Shown here piece after piece: positions 16,301-25,317 of a stretch of 48,591 nucleotides of DNA (the first letter of the stretch is position 1; each line of letters starts with the position of its first letter). Source of the stretch: Streptomyces panaciradicis (GTDB taxonomy: Bacteria; Actinomycetota; Actinomycetes; Streptomycetales; Streptomycetaceae); the NCBI RefSeq assembly GCF_023516615.1, contig NZ_JAMGBF010000110.1:1-48591 (forward strand), written 5' to 3'. The translations under genes were made by a program, and so were the position numbers. The notes under the pieces were generated by a model, which did no database searches, was not told the origin of the DNA, and saw only the letters and a program-made list of their open reading frames with translations.

Positions 16301-17100
16301 AGGGCTTCCACACCCTGGAAGCCCGCACCGGACGGCAGTTGGCCGACCTGGCCGCCGAGCACGAGGGCAGGCGGATCACCTTCGCCGACACCCAGGCCGC
16401 CCCCGTCCCGGTCATCACCAGCCCCGAATGGTCCGGCTCGGAGACCGGCGGCCGCCGCTACTCCCCGTTCACCGTCAACGTCGAACGCCTCAAGCCCTGG
16501 CACACCCTCACCGGCCGCCAGCACTTCTACCTCGACCACGACTGGATGGCCGCCCTGGGCGAACAACTCCCCGTCTACCGGCCGCCGTTGGACATGCACG
16601 CCCTCTTCGGCGAACCGCAGGTGGGGGAGAGCGGCGAACTCGGCCTGACGGTCCGCTACCTCACCCCGCACAACAAGTGGTCCATCCACTCCGAGTACCA
16701 GGACAACCTGTTCATGCTGTCCCTCTCCCGCGGCGGCCCGACGATCTGGATGAGCACCCAGGACGCCGCCAAGGTGGGCGTGAAAGACAACGACTGGGTC
16801 GAGGCCGTCAACCGCAACGGCGTCGTCGCCGCTCGCGCGATCGTCTCGCACCGCATGCCGGAGGGCACCGTCTACATGCACCACGCCCAGGACCGCCTGA
16901 TCGACGTGCCCCGCACCGAGACCACCGGCCGGCGCGGCGGCATCCACAACTCCCTGACCCGCCTGCTGATCAAACCCACCCATCTCATCGGCGGCTACGC
17001 CCAGTTGTCGTACGCCTTCAACTACCTGGGTCCGACGGGCAACCAGCGCGACGAGGTCACGGTCATCCGGCGCCGCGCGAACCAGGAGGTGACCTACTGA
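13393..17100 (+). CDS. narG: Respiratory nitrate reductase alpha subunit (nar2)
   Basis: A 1235-residue molybdopterin nitrate reductase catalytic subunit, clearly homologous along its length to NarG1 of this window. The FS0 ligands are H65, C69 and C73 (THGVNCTGSC), with the fourth cysteine in the EPRGCPRG motif. The molybdenum-ligand aspartate lies in QTDVPE. The start is GTG 13393, with GGAG 7 nt upstream. The stop overlaps the narH2 start by one base (TGATG). Having two complete copies this close suggests isoenzymes expressed under different conditions, as known for the three nar operons of S. coelicolor; which copy corresponds to which cannot be told here. Confidence 0.96.
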   Translation: MGTETSRTRAGLDGELTDALVRSRRFFTRAEISEDLRTLHRSGGRQADAFYRDRWSHDKVVRSTHGVNCTGSCSWKVYVKDGIITWEAQQTDYPSVGPDRPEYEPRGCPRGAAFSWYTYSPTRVRYPYVRGVLLRMYREAKARLGDPVAAWAEIVSDPERARRYKQARGKGGLVRASWDEAVELVAAAHVHTIKEYGPDRLAGFSPIPAMSMVSHAAGARFYSLLGGVMLSFYDWYADLPVASPQVFGDQTDVPESGDWWDAGYLIMWGSNLPVTRTPDAHWMAEARYRGQKVVAVSPDYADNVKFADEWLAARPGTDGALAMAMGHVLLKEFFVDRPTGYFTDYVKRYTDLPFLVTVEEREDGTYTPGKFLTAADLGGEHAAAEHAEFRTVLLDGATGRPVVPNGTLGDRYGESGAGRWNLDLGDVDPLLSAEGGGEEPVPLELPRFDTDGGADRLRRGVPVRRVAGRLVTTVYDLLLAQYGVARAGLPGRWPTGYDDASEPYTPAWQAAVTGVDAGKAARIAREFAANAEESGGRSMIVMGAGTNHWFHSDTIYRAFLTLTTLTGCQGVNGGGWAHYVGQEKVRPLTGYSAIATAADWNRPARQMIQTAYWYLHADQFRYDPFSADTLAAPGSGGPFAGRTTADVIAASARMGWMPSYPTFDRNPLDLADEAAAAGRTAAEHVVAELRAGRLGFAGEDPDAPENFPRVLTVWRANLLGSSAKGNEYFLKHLLGTDSSVRAAEAPPHARPKDVVWREEAPAGKLDLLLTLDFRMTSTTVFSDVVLPAATWYEKHDLSSTDMHPFVHAFNPAIAPPWQTRTDWDAFHTLAREFSRQAAGHLGVRMDVVAAPLLHDTPDELANPRGRVRDWKAGECEPEPGRTMPRLVTVERDYGAIADKMGALGPLLDSLGATTKGVTFHLDKELQYLRHKNGVVRGGPVDGRPSLTRDVDACEAVLALSGTTNGHLATQGFHTLEARTGRQLADLAAEHEGRRITFADTQAAPVPVITSPEWSGSETGGRRYSPFTVNVERLKPWHTLTGRQHFYLDHDWMAALGEQLPVYRPPLDMHALFGEPQVGESGELGLTVRYLTPHNKWSIHSEYQDNLFMLSLSRGGPTIWMSTQDAAKVGVKDNDWVEAVNRNGVVAARAIVSHRMPEGTVYMHHAQDRLIDVPRTETTGRRGGIHNSLTRLLIKPTHLIGGYAQLSYAFNYLGPTGNQRDEVTVIRRRANQEVTY

Positions 17101-18785
17101 TGCGCGTGATGGCCCAGATGGCGATGGTGATGAACCTCGACAAGTGCATCGGCTGCCACACCTGTTCCGTCACCTGCAAACAGGCGTGGACCAACCGCAC
17201 CGGCGTCGAGTACGTGTGGTTCAACAACGTCGAGACCCGCCCCGGCCAGGGCTACCCCCGCCGCTACGAGGACCAGGACACCTGGAAGGGCGGCTGGGAA
17301 CTCAACAAGAAGGGACGCCTCGCCCTGAAGGCGGGCGGCCGGTTCAAGAAGCTCATCCAGATCTTCTCCAACCCGGTGCTGCCCACCCTCGACGACTACT
17401 ACGAGCCGTGGACGTACGACTACGAGACCCTGACCAACGCCCCGGCGCAGGAGCACACCCCCGTCGCCCGGCCCAAGTCCCTGATCTCCGGCAAGGACAT
17501 GAAGATCTCCTGGTCGGCGAACTGGGACGACGACCTCGGCGGATCGGCCGCGACGGGCGAGAAGGACGTTCTGCTCGGCGAGATCTCCGAGAAGATCAAG
17601 CTGGAGTTCGAGCAGAGCTTCATGTTCTACCTGCCGCGCATCTGCGAGCACTGCCTCAACCCCTCGTGCGCCGCGTCCTGCCCCTCGGGCGCCATCTACA
17701 AGCGCACCGAGGACGGCATCGTCCTGGTCGACCAGGACCGCTGCCGGGGCTGGCGGATGTGCGTGACGGGATGCCCGTACAAGAAGGTCTACTTCAACCA
17801 CCGCACCGGCAAGGCCGAGAAGTGCACCTTCTGCTTCCCGCGCGTCGAGGTCGGCCTGCCCACCGTGTGCTCCGAGACCTGCGTCGGCCGGTTGCGCTAC
17901 ATCGGACTCGTCCTGTACGACGCCGACAGGGTGCTCGAGGCCGCCTCCACGCCCGACGAGAAGGACCTCTACCAAGCCCAGCGCGGCGTGCTCCTCGACC
18001 CCGCCGACCCGGACGTCGTCCGTGCCGCGGAGCGGGCGGGCATCCCCCGGGACTGGATCGAGGCCGCCCGGCGCTCCCCGGTCCACGCCCTGATCGACAC
18101 CTACAAGGTCGCCCTGCCGCTGCACCCGGAGTACCGCACCCTGCCCATGGTCTGGTACATCCCGCCGCTGTCCCCGGTCGTGGACGCCGTCCGTGACACC
18201 GGCCACGACGCCGAGGACCACACCACCCTCTTCGCCGCCGTCGACGCCCTGCGCATCCCCGTCGACTACCTTGCCCAGCTCTTCACCGCCGGCGACCCCG
18301 GCCCGGTGGACGCGGTGCTGCGCCGCCTGGCCGCCATGCGCTCCTACATGCGCGACATCAACCTCGGCCGCGAACCCGACGCCGCCATCCCCGAGGCGGT
18401 CGGCATGAGCGAGGAGCAGATGTACGACATGTACCGGCTGCTGGCCCTCGCCAAGTACGACGAGCGCTACGTCATCCCCCCGGCCCACGCCGAACAGGCC
18501 CACCGCCTGGAGGAGTTGGCCACCGAGTGCAGCCTCGACCACGAGGGCGGCCCCGGCATGGGCGGCTCCGGCCCCTTCGGCGAGACCTCCGGAGGCGCCG
18601 CGCCGATCGCGGTGGAGAACTACCGGGCCCTGCGCGAGCGGCAGACCGCGGAGACCCCCGCGGCCCCCGTGGACAAGGCCACCCGGGTCAACCTCCTCAA
18701 CTGGGACGGCAAGAGCTCCCCGCCCGGCCTGTTCCCGCCCCCGCCCGCCGCCGGCCCCGGAGAGGAGGCCGAGCCACAGCCATGA
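17100..18785 (+). CDS. narH: Respiratory nitrate reductase beta subunit (nar2)
   Basis: A 561-residue iron-sulfur subunit. The cysteine clusters match NarH1: CIGCHTCSVTC at residues 16-26, CEHCLNPSCAASCPSG, CRGWRMCVTGCPY (tryptophan in the [3Fe-4S] site), and CTFCFP plus CSETC. After the YVIPPAHAEQ region it carries an extra C-terminal tail of about 55 residues, glycine-rich then proline-rich, ending near the phrase NLLNWDGKSSPPGLFPPPP. NarH1 lacks this tail. It starts at ATG 17100-17102, overlapping the narG2 stop, and its stop overlaps narJ2 (ATGA). Confidence 0.95.
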   Translation: MRVMAQMAMVMNLDKCIGCHTCSVTCKQAWTNRTGVEYVWFNNVETRPGQGYPRRYEDQDTWKGGWELNKKGRLALKAGGRFKKLIQIFSNPVLPTLDDYYEPWTYDYETLTNAPAQEHTPVARPKSLISGKDMKISWSANWDDDLGGSAATGEKDVLLGEISEKIKLEFEQSFMFYLPRICEHCLNPSCAASCPSGAIYKRTEDGIVLVDQDRCRGWRMCVTGCPYKKVYFNHRTGKAEKCTFCFPRVEVGLPTVCSETCVGRLRYIGLVLYDADRVLEAASTPDEKDLYQAQRGVLLDPADPDVVRAAERAGIPRDWIEAARRSPVHALIDTYKVALPLHPEYRTLPMVWYIPPLSPVVDAVRDTGHDAEDHTTLFAAVDALRIPVDYLAQLFTAGDPGPVDAVLRRLAAMRSYMRDINLGREPDAAIPEAVGMSEEQMYDMYRLLALAKYDERYVIPPAHAEQAHRLEELATECSLDHEGGPGMGGSGPFGETSGGAAPIAVENYRALRERQTAETPAAPVDKATRVNLLNWDGKSSPPGLFPPPPAAGPGEEAEPQP

Positions 18786-19441
18786 GGAAGACATCGCGCG
18801 GCTCCCGCGGCGAGCCCTGGCACCCGCACGCCTGGCAGACGCAGTCCCTTCTGCTCGGCTACCCCGACGCACACTTCGCCCGGCACCTCGACCTCGCCGT
18901 CCGGGTCGCCGCCGGTCTGCCGCAGCCGGTCGCCCGGCCCCTGCTGGCCTTCACCGCCGTCGCCGGGCGGACCGCCCCCGACGACCTGGCCACCGCCTAC
19001 GTGGCCACCTTCGACCACCGCAAACGCTGCTGCCTCTACCTCACCTACTACACCCACGGCGACACCCGGAAGCGCGGCCCGGCCCTGCTGCGCCTGAAAC
19101 AGGCCTACGCCGCAGCCGGCTGGCGGCTGAGCGACGACGAACTGCCCGACCACCTCGCCGTCGTCCTGGAGTTCGCCGCGACCGAACCGGACGCCGGAGT
19201 CCGCCTGCTCACCGAGCACCGGGCCGGCCTGGAACTGCTGCGTCTGGCCCTCACCGACGACGGCTCGCCCTGGGCCTCTGTGCTCGACTCCGTCTCGGCC
19301 ACCCTGCCCGCTCTCGCCGGCGACGAACGCGAGGCCGTCCTGCGCCTCGCCGCGGCCGGCCCGCCCGACGAACAGGTCGGCCTCGACCCGTACGCCACCC
19401 CCGTACTCCTGCCCGACCCCACCGTGAGGGGCCCCCGATGA
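18782..19441 (+). CDS. narJ: Nitrate reductase molybdenum cofactor assembly chaperone (nar2)
   Basis: A 219-residue NarJ-type chaperone for NarG maturation. The conserved blocks are YVATFDHRKRCCLYLTYYTH, GDTRKRGPALL and ELPDHLAVVLEFAA, and the terminal GPPDEQVGLDPYATP motif. It is about 44 residues shorter than NarJ1 because it lacks the proline-rich C-terminal tail. It has a double cysteine (RCCLY) where NarJ1 has serines. Coupled by ATGA overlaps to narH2 upstream and narI2 downstream. Confidence 0.93.
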   Translation: MRKTSRGSRGEPWHPHAWQTQSLLLGYPDAHFARHLDLAVRVAAGLPQPVARPLLAFTAVAGRTAPDDLATAYVATFDHRKRCCLYLTYYTHGDTRKRGPALLRLKQAYAAAGWRLSDDELPDHLAVVLEFAATEPDAGVRLLTEHRAGLELLRLALTDDGSPWASVLDSVSATLPALAGDEREAVLRLAAAGPPDEQVGLDPYATPVLLPDPTVRGPR

Positions 19442-20205
19442 CCACGCCCGCACCGCCCCTCACGCTCGCGGCCGGCACCGGCGCCGGCGCCGTCCTGCTG
19501 TGGGTCGCCCTGCCCTACGTCGCCCTCGCCGTGTTCGTCCTCGGCCACGTCTGGCGCTACCGCTACGACAAGTTCGGCTGGACCACCCGCTCCTCCCAGC
19601 TGTACGAACGGCGCCTGCTGCGCATCGGCAGCCCGCTGTTCCACTTCGGCATCCTCGTCGTGCTGCTGGGCCACATCGGCGGCCTGGTCGTCCCCAAGAG
19701 CTGGACGGAGGCGGCGGGCATCGGCGAGGACGCCTACCACGCCTCGGCCGTCGTCCTGGGCACGATCGCGGGCGTGTGCACGCTCGGCGGACTGGCGATC
19801 CTCGTCTACCGCCGCCGTACCGTCGGCCCCGTCTTCTCCGCCACCACCCGCAACGACAAGGCCATGTACGTCCTGCTGACCGCGACCATCGTGCTCGGCC
19901 TGTCCGCCACCGTGGCCGCGAACCTCGTCGGCGGCGGATACGACTACCGCGAGACCATCTCCCTGTGGTTCCGCGGCGTCTTCTCCCTGCGGCCCGACCC
20001 CGACCGGATGACCGGCGCCCCCGTCCTGTTCCAGCTGCACGCGATCAGCGCCATGCTGCTCTTCGCCGCCTGGCCCTTCACCCGCCTCGTGCACATGCTC
20101 ACCGCGCCGCTCGGCTACCTCACCCGCCCCTACATCGTCTACCGCAGCCGCGACGAGCGGCTCGGCGCCCGCCCGCCACGCCGCGGCTGGGAACGCGTCG
20201 GCTGA
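19438..20205 (+). CDS. narI: Respiratory nitrate reductase gamma subunit (nar2)
   Basis: A 255-residue diheme cytochrome b membrane subunit. Heme-ligand histidines appear with the expected spacings: 10 residues (FHFGILVVLLGH) and 18 residues (QLHAISAMLL...TRLVH). Five transmembrane segments are evident. Unlike nar1, no VKOR gene follows; the next gene is an unrelated hydrolase 146 bp downstream. The start ATG overlaps the narJ2 stop. Confidence 0.95.
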   Translation: MTTPAPPLTLAAGTGAGAVLLWVALPYVALAVFVLGHVWRYRYDKFGWTTRSSQLYERRLLRIGSPLFHFGILVVLLGHIGGLVVPKSWTEAAGIGEDAYHASAVVLGTIAGVCTLGGLAILVYRRRTVGPVFSATTRNDKAMYVLLTATIVLGLSATVAANLVGGGYDYRETISLWFRGVFSLRPDPDRMTGAPVLFQLHAISAMLLFAAWPFTRLVHMLTAPLGYLTRPYIVYRSRDERLGARPPRRGWERVG

Positions 20206-20351
20206 CCGCCCCGCGGGAGGTCGCGCCGTCGCCGACGGAGATCGTCCGCCGCCCGCGGCGCCATGCTCCTCCCCAGGCCTTCACCCGATCCCACCCGCAT
20301 TCTCACGACCTGCGTCAGAGGGGCACAGTGAGATGTGGGAGCGTGAGTCGG

Positions 20352-21659
20352 GTGAGTGAGAGTTCGTCCAACACCCTGCAATACCGCTTCGACGGGCCGG
20401 AAGAGGCCCCCGTCCTGATCCTCGGTCCCTCCCTGGGCACCACCTGGCACATGTGGGACCGCCAGGTGCCGGAGCTGACCAGGCAGTGGCGGGTCTTCCG
20501 CTTCGACCTGCCGGGACACGGCGGCGCACCCGCGTACCCGGCCGGATCGGTCACCGAGCTCACCCAGCGGCTGCTGGCCACCCTGGACCGGCTCGGGGTG
20601 CAGCGCTTCGGCTACGCGGGCTGCGCGCTCGGCGCCGGCCTCGGCCTGGAGCTCGCCCTGCGCCACCCCGAACGGCTCGCCTCGCTCGCGGTGATCGCGG
20701 CCTCGCCGCGCTTCGGCACGGCGGACGAGTTCCGCCAGCGTGGGGTGATCGTGCGTACCAACGGGCTCGACCCCATCGCGCGGACGTCCCCCGACCGCTG
20801 GTTCACCGACGGGTTCGCGGCGACGCAGCCCGCGATCACCGACTGGGCCGTGCAGATGGTGCGCACCACGGACCCCGGCTGCTACATCGCCGCCTGCGAG
20901 GCGCTGGCGTCGTTCGACGTGCGCGCCGAACTGGGCCGGGTCGGGGTGCCGACCCTCGTCCTGGTCGGCTCCGACGACCAGGTCACCGGGCCCGCCGAGG
21001 CCCGCACCCTGGTCGCGGGCATCCCGGACGCCCGCCTCGCCGTCGTGCCGGGCGCCTCCCACCTGGTGCCGGTCGAGCAGCCCGGCGCCGTCACCGACCT
21101 GCTCGTCCGGCACTTCTCCACCGCCTGGCAGCCCGGCTACGTCGAGTCCTCCACCGGCCAGATCGCGATCCCGGCGGCCCCCGTCAAGCCCGCCCTCGCG
21201 GACCGGCCGCAGCCCCGGCAGCCCGCGCCCATCGCCGAGATCGCACCGGCCGCCGCCCCCGCGCCGGAGACCGGCCGCTCCGACCTCTACGACACCGGCA
21301 TCAAGATCCGCCGCGAGGTGCTCGGCGACGCGCACGTCGACCGGACGCTGGCCGAGGCCGACGCGTTCTCCGGGGACTTCCAGGAACTCCTCACCAGATA
21401 CGCGTGGGGCGAGATATGGAACCGGCCCGGCCTCGACCGGCGCTCGCGCAGCTGTGTCACCCTCGCCGCCCTCGTCGCGGGCGGCCACCTCGACGATCTC
21501 GCCGTCCACGTCCGGGCCGCCCTGCGCAACGGCCTCACCCCGCTGGAGATCAAGGAGGTGCTGCTGCAGGCGGCCGTCTACTGCGGCGTACCGGCGGCGG
21601 GCAGCGCCTTCAAGGTGGCGCAGCAGGTCATCCGGGAGGAGACCACGCCCGAGGAGTGA
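20352..21659 (+). CDS. pcaL: PcaD/PcaC-type fusion: enol-lactonase-like hydrolase plus carboxymuconolactone decarboxylase domain
   Basis: A 435-residue two-domain protein. Residues 1-265 form an alpha/beta hydrolase fold resembling 3-oxoadipate enol-lactonase. A proline-alanine linker (about 275-310) leads to a carboxymuconolactone decarboxylase domain (310-430; YDTGIKIRREVLGD, NRPGLDRRSRSC). The nucleophile elbow reads GCALG, so alanine 92 stands where serine is expected, although the later aspartate (GSDDQVT) and histidine (GASHLVP) remain. Hydrolase activity is therefore doubtful. Alternative in-frame GTG starts are 20328 and 20343. I chose 20352 because GGGAG lies 10 nt upstream, but the choice is uncertain. 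No other pca genes are near. Confidence 0.85.
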   Translation: MSESSSNTLQYRFDGPEEAPVLILGPSLGTTWHMWDRQVPELTRQWRVFRFDLPGHGGAPAYPAGSVTELTQRLLATLDRLGVQRFGYAGCALGAGLGLELALRHPERLASLAVIAASPRFGTADEFRQRGVIVRTNGLDPIARTSPDRWFTDGFAATQPAITDWAVQMVRTTDPGCYIAACEALASFDVRAELGRVGVPTLVLVGSDDQVTGPAEARTLVAGIPDARLAVVPGASHLVPVEQPGAVTDLLVRHFSTAWQPGYVESSTGQIAIPAAPVKPALADRPQPRQPAPIAEIAPAAAPAPETGRSDLYDTGIKIRREVLGDAHVDRTLAEADAFSGDFQELLTRYAWGEIWNRPGLDRRSRSCVTLAALVAGGHLDDLAVHVRAALRNGLTPLEIKEVLLQAAVYCGVPAAGSAFKVAQQVIREETTPEE

Positions 21660-21709
21660 CCCGCGGGCCCGGCTGGGCCGGCGGGCGGCCACGACGGCAG
21701 GATGGACCC

Positions 21710-22345
21710 ATGAAGCTCACCAAGAAGTCGCACTCGTGCGTGCGCCTCGAGAAGGACGGGCGCACGCTCGTCCTCGACCCCGGGGGATTCAGCGAGCAGG
21801 ACGCCGCGCTCGGCGCGGACGCCATCCTCGTCACGCACGAGCACCCCGACCACTTCGACGAGGGGCGGCTGCGGGCGGCCATGGAGGCCGACCCGGCCAC
21901 CGAGATCTGGACGCTGGCCTCCGTCGCCGGGCAGATCGCGGCCGCCTTCCCCGGCCGCGTGCACACCGTCGGCCACGGCGACACCTTCACCGCCGCCGGC
22001 TTCGACGTCCAGGTCCACGGGGAGCTGCACGCGGTGATCCACCCGGACATCCCGCGGATCACCAACGTCGGCTACCTGATCGACGGCGGCAAGGTCTTCC
22101 ACCCCGGCGACGCCCTCACCGTCCCCGACCACCCCGTCGAGACGCTGATGCTCCCGGTGATGGCCCCCTGGAACAAGATCTCCGAGGTCATCGACTACGT
22201 CCGCGAGGTCCGGCCGCGGCGCGCCTACGACATCCACGACGCCCTGCTCACCGACCTCGCCCGCCCGATCTACGACCGGCAGATCGGGGCCCTGGGCGGC
22301 TCGGAGCACCTGCGGCTCACACCGGGCGGCACGGCGGACCTCTGA
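21710..22345 (+). CDS. MBL-fold metallo-hydrolase (UlaG-like)
   Basis: A 211-residue metallo-beta-lactamase-fold protein. The metal-binding motif THEHPDHFD is intact, with further ligands in GHGDTF, the VHGELHAVIHPD segment and the FHPGDALTVP motif. The opening MKLTKKSHSCVRLEKDGRTL is typical of the UlaG-like or YddR-like subgroup of putative Zn-dependent hydrolases. The start ATG 21710 has a GGCAGGA stretch nearby that could act as either a weak ribosome-binding site or a -10 element. Substrate unknown. Confidence 0.88.
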   Translation: MKLTKKSHSCVRLEKDGRTLVLDPGGFSEQDAALGADAILVTHEHPDHFDEGRLRAAMEADPATEIWTLASVAGQIAAAFPGRVHTVGHGDTFTAAGFDVQVHGELHAVIHPDIPRITNVGYLIDGGKVFHPGDALTVPDHPVETLMLPVMAPWNKISEVIDYVREVRPRRAYDIHDALLTDLARPIYDRQIGALGGSEHLRLTPGGTADL

Positions 22346-22397
22346 GCCCGGCGGCGGGCGGGAGGCGTTGTCAGTCCCGCCGGGTAGGTTGTGGGAC

Positions 22398-23177
22398 ATG
22401 CGCATCGCGACCTGGAACGTGAACTCGATCACCGCCCGCCTGCCGAGGCTCCTGGCCTGGCTGGAGAGCAGCGGCACCGACGTGCTCTGCCTGCAGGAGG
22501 CCAAGCTGGCCGAGGAGCAGTTCCCGTTCGACCAGCTGCGCGAGCTGGGCTACGAGGCGGCGGTGCACGCGACCGGCAGGTGGAACGGCGTGGCGGTGCT
22601 CTCCCGCGTCGGCCTGGAGGATGTGGTCAAGGGCCTGCCCGGCGACCCCGGTTACGACGGCGCCACCGAGCCCCGCGCGATCTCGGCGACCTGCGGCACG
22701 GTCCGTGTCTGGTCGGTGTACGTGCCCAACGGCCGCGAGGTGGACCACCCGCACTACGCCTACAAGCTCCAGTGGTTCGAGGCCCTGAAGGCCGCGGTCG
22801 CCGGTGACGCGGCCGGCAGCCGCCCCTTCGCCGTCCTCGGCGACTACAACGTCGCGCCGACGGACGACGACGTCTACGACCGGGCCGCCTTCGAGGGCTC
22901 CACCCACGTCACCGCGGCCGAGCGCGCCGCCCTCGCCTCCCTGCGCGAGGCGGGCCTGTCGGACGTGGTCCCGCGCCCCCTGAAGTACGAGCACCCCTTC
23001 ACGTACTGGGACTACCGCCAGCTCTGCTTCCCCAAGAACCGCGGCATGCGCATCGACCTGGTGTACGGCAACGAGCCGTTCGCGAAGGCGGTCAAGGACG
23101 CCTACGTCGACCGGGAGGAGCGCAAGGGCAAGGGCGCCTCGGACCACGCGCCGGTGGTCGTGGACCTGGACGTCTGA
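22398..23177 (+). CDS. xthA: Exodeoxyribonuclease III
   Basis: A 259-residue exonuclease III/AP endonuclease for base-excision repair. The catalytic motifs are visible: TWNVNS near the N-terminus, LCLQEAK (metal-binding glutamate), GDYNVAPTD (Asp-Asn pair), and the terminal RIDLVYGN and ASDHAPVV (catalytic Asp-His). The start ATG 22398 has a -10-like TAGGTT (22385-22390) exactly 7 nt upstream and no ribosome-binding site, so a leaderless mRNA is likely. Length is normal for the family. Confidence 0.95.
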   Translation: MRIATWNVNSITARLPRLLAWLESSGTDVLCLQEAKLAEEQFPFDQLRELGYEAAVHATGRWNGVAVLSRVGLEDVVKGLPGDPGYDGATEPRAISATCGTVRVWSVYVPNGREVDHPHYAYKLQWFEALKAAVAGDAAGSRPFAVLGDYNVAPTDDDVYDRAAFEGSTHVTAAERAALASLREAGLSDVVPRPLKYEHPFTYWDYRQLCFPKNRGMRIDLVYGNEPFAKAVKDAYVDREERKGKGASDHAPVVVDLDV

Positions 23178-23181
23178 GACC

Positions 23182-23849
<668 letters not shown>

Positions 23850-24015
23850 GCTCCGACTCCTCCCGCTCGCCGGTGGGACGAAAGACGCAGGGTGAAGCCA
23901 GGGAGGCGGGAGGGGTCCGTCAACGCGGCGTGCACGGACCCGGCGCGAAATCACCCCGAAGTGACCATCCGCGCGCCTGTGGTGCGCACGCCGGTGCGAA
24001 TGACACGCTGGACGT

Positions 24016-24423
24016 ATGAAGATCCCTTTTCTGGGCCACCCGCACCAGGAGTACGGCGCCCTCGATCCCGAAGGCATCGCCGAACTCCTCGCCGAGTGTG
24101 AGCTGCTCCGGTCGCTGGCGTCCCGTGAGGGCGTCCAACTCGACGACTCCGCCGCGTCGTTGGAGGCCCTCGACCAGGTCGTTCCGCGCTGGCGGGACGA
24201 CGAGGAGGTGCTGCCCTGGCTCGGCAACGACGCGGGGCTGTACCTGGGCACGGTCATCGTGCGCACGGTGCCCGGCGCCGCCTGGGAGATCCGCTCCGAC
24301 GGCCAGCCCGTCGTCCTGCTCGAGTCCGGCCGGGAGTTCGACGTGGTGGAATCCGGCCAGGAATGGGCGGCCAGCGGCGCCCCCGAGCTCTCGCAGCTGT
24401 ACGCCGAGGTCGCGGAGTCGTAA
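24016..24423 (+). CDS. Small conserved hypothetical protein (DUF6278-like)
   Basis: A 135-residue acidic protein without membrane segments. It starts at ATG 24016 (MKIPFLGHPHQEYGALDP), ends at TAA, and has the conserved-looking segment SLEALDQVVPRWRDDEEVLPWLGNDAGLYLGTV. This resembles the DUF6278 family found mainly in streptomycetes; the match is from memory and the function is unknown. It is transcribed toward the ABC ATPase gene, about 100 bp away, with no obvious terminator between them. Confidence 0.8.
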   Translation: MKIPFLGHPHQEYGALDPEGIAELLAECELLRSLASREGVQLDDSAASLEALDQVVPRWRDDEEVLPWLGNDAGLYLGTVIVRTVPGAAWEIRSDGQPVVLLESGREFDVVESGQEWAASGAPELSQLYAEVAES

Positions 24424-24525
24424 ATACGGCTAATGCCCGAAAAGTGCGTGTCGTGCATCAACTGGGGCCCGGGCCTGGATAGTTTGCGGCAACCACGACA
24501 CAGCTGAGAGTGAGTAGGGCTGCGT

Positions 24526-25269
<744 letters not shown>

Positions 25270-25317
25270 GCCACGCGGCCACCGACGGAGCCGAACCCGC
25301 CCGGCAGCGGCCGGAGA

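Noticed and set aside
13459..16983. 1174-codon open frame antisense to narG2
   Set aside because: A typical high-GC shadow frame (Val/Gly/Ala-rich, no motifs) opposite a well-supported gene.
13332..17099. Very long open frame overlapping narG2 and continuing into narH2
   Set aside because: Before 17100 its translation is arginine/proline-rich with no domain, while another frame encodes NarG2 with all ligands. Only the part from 17100 (NarH2) is real.
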